DNA of 6,072 nucleotides. Origin: Verrucomicrobiota bacterium. GTDB taxonomy: Bacteria; Verrucomicrobiota; Lentisphaeria; Oligosphaerales; JAFGRS01. Both the position numbers and the translations under genes were made by a program. Positions 5,238-6,072 of this stretch are shown here, piece after piece. The stretch's first letter is position 1, and each line of letters opens with the position of its first letter. The stretch lies in assembly GCA_019136035.1 (NCBI GenBank), contig JAGVUW010000767.1:1-6072 (forward strand), in the 5' to 3' direction. The notes beneath the pieces are model-generated. The model was not told where the DNA came from, did not search any database, and saw only the letters and a program-made list of their open reading frames with translations.

Positions 5238-5966
5238 AGCGGGTGTTGCCGTCGCGAGGGCGCCGCCGTGGTCGCGCCGGAGTGACCGACGCCGGCAGAG
5301 GAGCGCCGCGCCGCCGAGGGCCAGGAAGAGCCCGGCGCCGGGCTCGGGGATGAGCACGACGTCGCCGGTCACCGTCACGCCACGGCCAGTGTCGTAGTTG
5401 ACCAAGGCCCACTCGTTGATGGTCGGCAAGAAGATGAAGCCGGAGCTGTCGTACCCGTAGATGCGGAAGGTCACCGCCGAGGTGAGGGGACCCAGCCCGG
5501 AGAGGTCGATGGTGTGGGTGCCCACGGATCCCGGTGCCGTGGTCGCCCCCGAGGCCAGGTTGGCCGTGTAGCCGTCGCGGCTGCTGCGGACTGCCCAGAG
5601 TTGGGCGTCCTCGTCGGCGTAGTATTGGTTCCTCACCTGCTGTTCTCCGAAGATCATGTCATCCAGAGTGAGGCTGTAGCCCGTGGCGGGGGTCAGGGTG
5701 AACTGGAAGCAGTCATTGGCACCAGGGGTTCCGCTGCTGGTCCAGCCGTAGGCCGCCATGGAGTTGGTGCGTGCGAAGGCCGTGACGCCGGTGCCGCGGG
5801 TGATGGCACCCGCCGTCAGGTTGGCCGCCGTGTCCTTGACCGTCAGGGTTCCGGTGCCGTTGTTGCCGTAGATGTCGTAGACGGCGATCTCCACCGCTGA
5901 CGCCAGCATGACGCCGGCGAGGAGGATGCCTGCCACGGCACGACAGATTGGATCTCGGCACGCCAT
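5229..5966 (-). CDS. PEP-CTERM sorting-domain protein, exported, function unknown
   Basis: A 245-residue secreted protein. Residues 1-25 are a signal peptide: charged start, hydrophobic core AVAGILLAGVMLASA, probable cleavage near residue 24-26. The middle is beta-rich without a domain I recognise. LIPEPG at 205-210 begins a PEP-CTERM signal: PEP box, hydrophobic segment AGLFLALGGAALL (211-223), then CRRR. Such proteins are processed by an exosortase and are linked to surface or extracellular-matrix polysaccharide. ATG 5966 is chosen because it directly precedes the signal peptide and has GGGG five bases ahead; a TTG at 5996 would add ten residues and begin right after the upstream gene's stop. 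An unusual 18-residue tail (SLRRDHGG onwards) follows the arginine cluster, where these proteins normally end. The upstream neighbour shares its sorting-signal DNA, so the two are probably cotranscribed. Confidence 0.85.
   Translation of the reverse strand: MACRDPICRAVAGILLAGVMLASAVEIAVYDIYGNNGTGTLTVKDTAANLTAGAITRGTGVTAFARTNSMAAYGWTSSGTPGANDCFQFTLTPATGYSLTLDDMIFGEQQVRNQYYADEDAQLWAVRSSRDGYTANLASGATTAPGSVGTHTIDLSGLGPLTSAVTFRIYGYDSSGFIFLPTINEWALVNYDTGRGVTVTGDVVLIPEPGAGLFLALGGAALLCRRRSLRRDHGGALATATPAAA
5285..5358. repeat. 74-bp exact direct repeat, copy 1 (PEP-CTERM cassette)
   Basis: By direct comparison this is identical base for base to 5999-6072 at an offset of 714 bp. On the minus strand it encodes VLIPEPGAG through CRRR, the whole sorting signal. 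Identity ends on the gene-3' side at the base where the second gene's stop codon begins to differ, and it may continue beyond the right edge on the other side. Confidence 0.95.
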
Positions 5967-5996
5967 CGCGACCCCGTTTCCGCGCCACCCGGTCAA

Positions 5997-6072
5997 CTAC
6001 CGACGCCGGCAGAGGAGCGCCGCGCCGCCGAGGGCCAGGAAGAGCCCGGCGCCGGGCTCGGGGATGAGCACG
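5997..6072 (-). CDS. PEP-CTERM protein, 3' end only (cut by window edge)
   Basis: Only the last 24 codons and the TAG stop (5999-5997) lie in the window. They read VLIPEPGAGLFLALGGAALL followed by CRRR and stop: a complete PEP box, membrane-spanning segment and arginine cluster, ending where this family normally ends. The DNA is identical to the corresponding part of the next gene downstream. There are 30 bases between this stop and that gene's ATG, so the two are probably an operon of related exported proteins. The main body of the protein lies off the right edge and cannot be described. Confidence 0.8.
   Translation of the reverse strand, partial: VLIPEPGAGLFLALGGAALLCRRR
5999..6072. repeat. 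74-bp exact direct repeat, copy 2 (PEP-CTERM cassette)
   Basis: This is the partner of 5285-5358, identical over all 74 bases up to the window end, so the true repeat may be longer. Near-paralogous genes would be expected to differ at silent sites unless the duplication is recent or the ends are kept alike by gene conversion. Confidence 0.95.

Noticed and set aside
4843..5412. Minus-strand frame over the end of the regulator and the convergent gap
   Set aside because: Arg/Pro-rich, no motif, spans repeat copy B and overlaps two supported genes in the wrong frame.
1265..6072. Search for a DGR template repeat or reverse transcriptase
   Set aside because: I saw no segment resembling 1064-1264 with AAC-rich codons and no frame with RT motifs such as a YxDD box, so neither is reported.

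Overview
The window is GC-rich DNA (by eye roughly two thirds G+C) from a bacterial chromosome. Two intact PEP-CTERM sorting signals, a regulator that joins a LacI-like sugar-binding domain to an AraC-type DNA-binding domain (XylR type), and a candidate diversity-generating retroelement (DGR) target protein together suggest a member of the PVC group (Kiritimatiellota, Lentisphaerota, Verrucomicrobiota or Planctomycetota). That placement is inference; there is no rRNA or marker gene here.

Layout, left to right: (1) up to 1264, plus strand, a protein with a C-terminal C-type-lectin/sulfatase-modifying-factor-like fold of the kind found in phage tail adhesins and DGR variable proteins; its N-terminus probably lies off the left edge. 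(2) 1265-1478, a convergent intergenic region with hairpins and three different tandem repeats. (3) 1479-3650, minus strand, gmd then fcl, the two enzymes that turn GDP-mannose into GDP-L-fucose. The two genes are separated by 213 bp, most of it stem-loops. (4) 3651-3776, a divergent promoter region. (5) 3777-4916, plus strand, the XylR-type regulator. (6) 4917-5228, a second convergent intergenic region carrying a diverged copy of the 10-bp-period repeat seen in (2). (7) 5229-5966, minus strand, a small exported PEP-CTERM protein. (8) 5997 to the right edge, the 3' end of a second PEP-CTERM gene whose sorting-signal DNA is identical over 74 bp to that of its neighbour.

The only clear pathway is GDP-L-fucose synthesis, which normally supplies fucose for surface glycans. 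The sugar-sensing regulator shares the upstream region of gmd and may control it, itself, or distant sugar genes. The PEP-CTERM proteins are probable exosortase substrates at the cell surface. No reverse transcriptase, template repeat, accessory DGR gene, CRISPR array, tRNA or transposase is visible. The most interesting points are the probable orphan DGR target, the stem-loop-packed gmd-fcl spacer, the matching repeats in both convergent gaps, and the identical sorting-signal cassette in adjacent PEP-CTERM genes.
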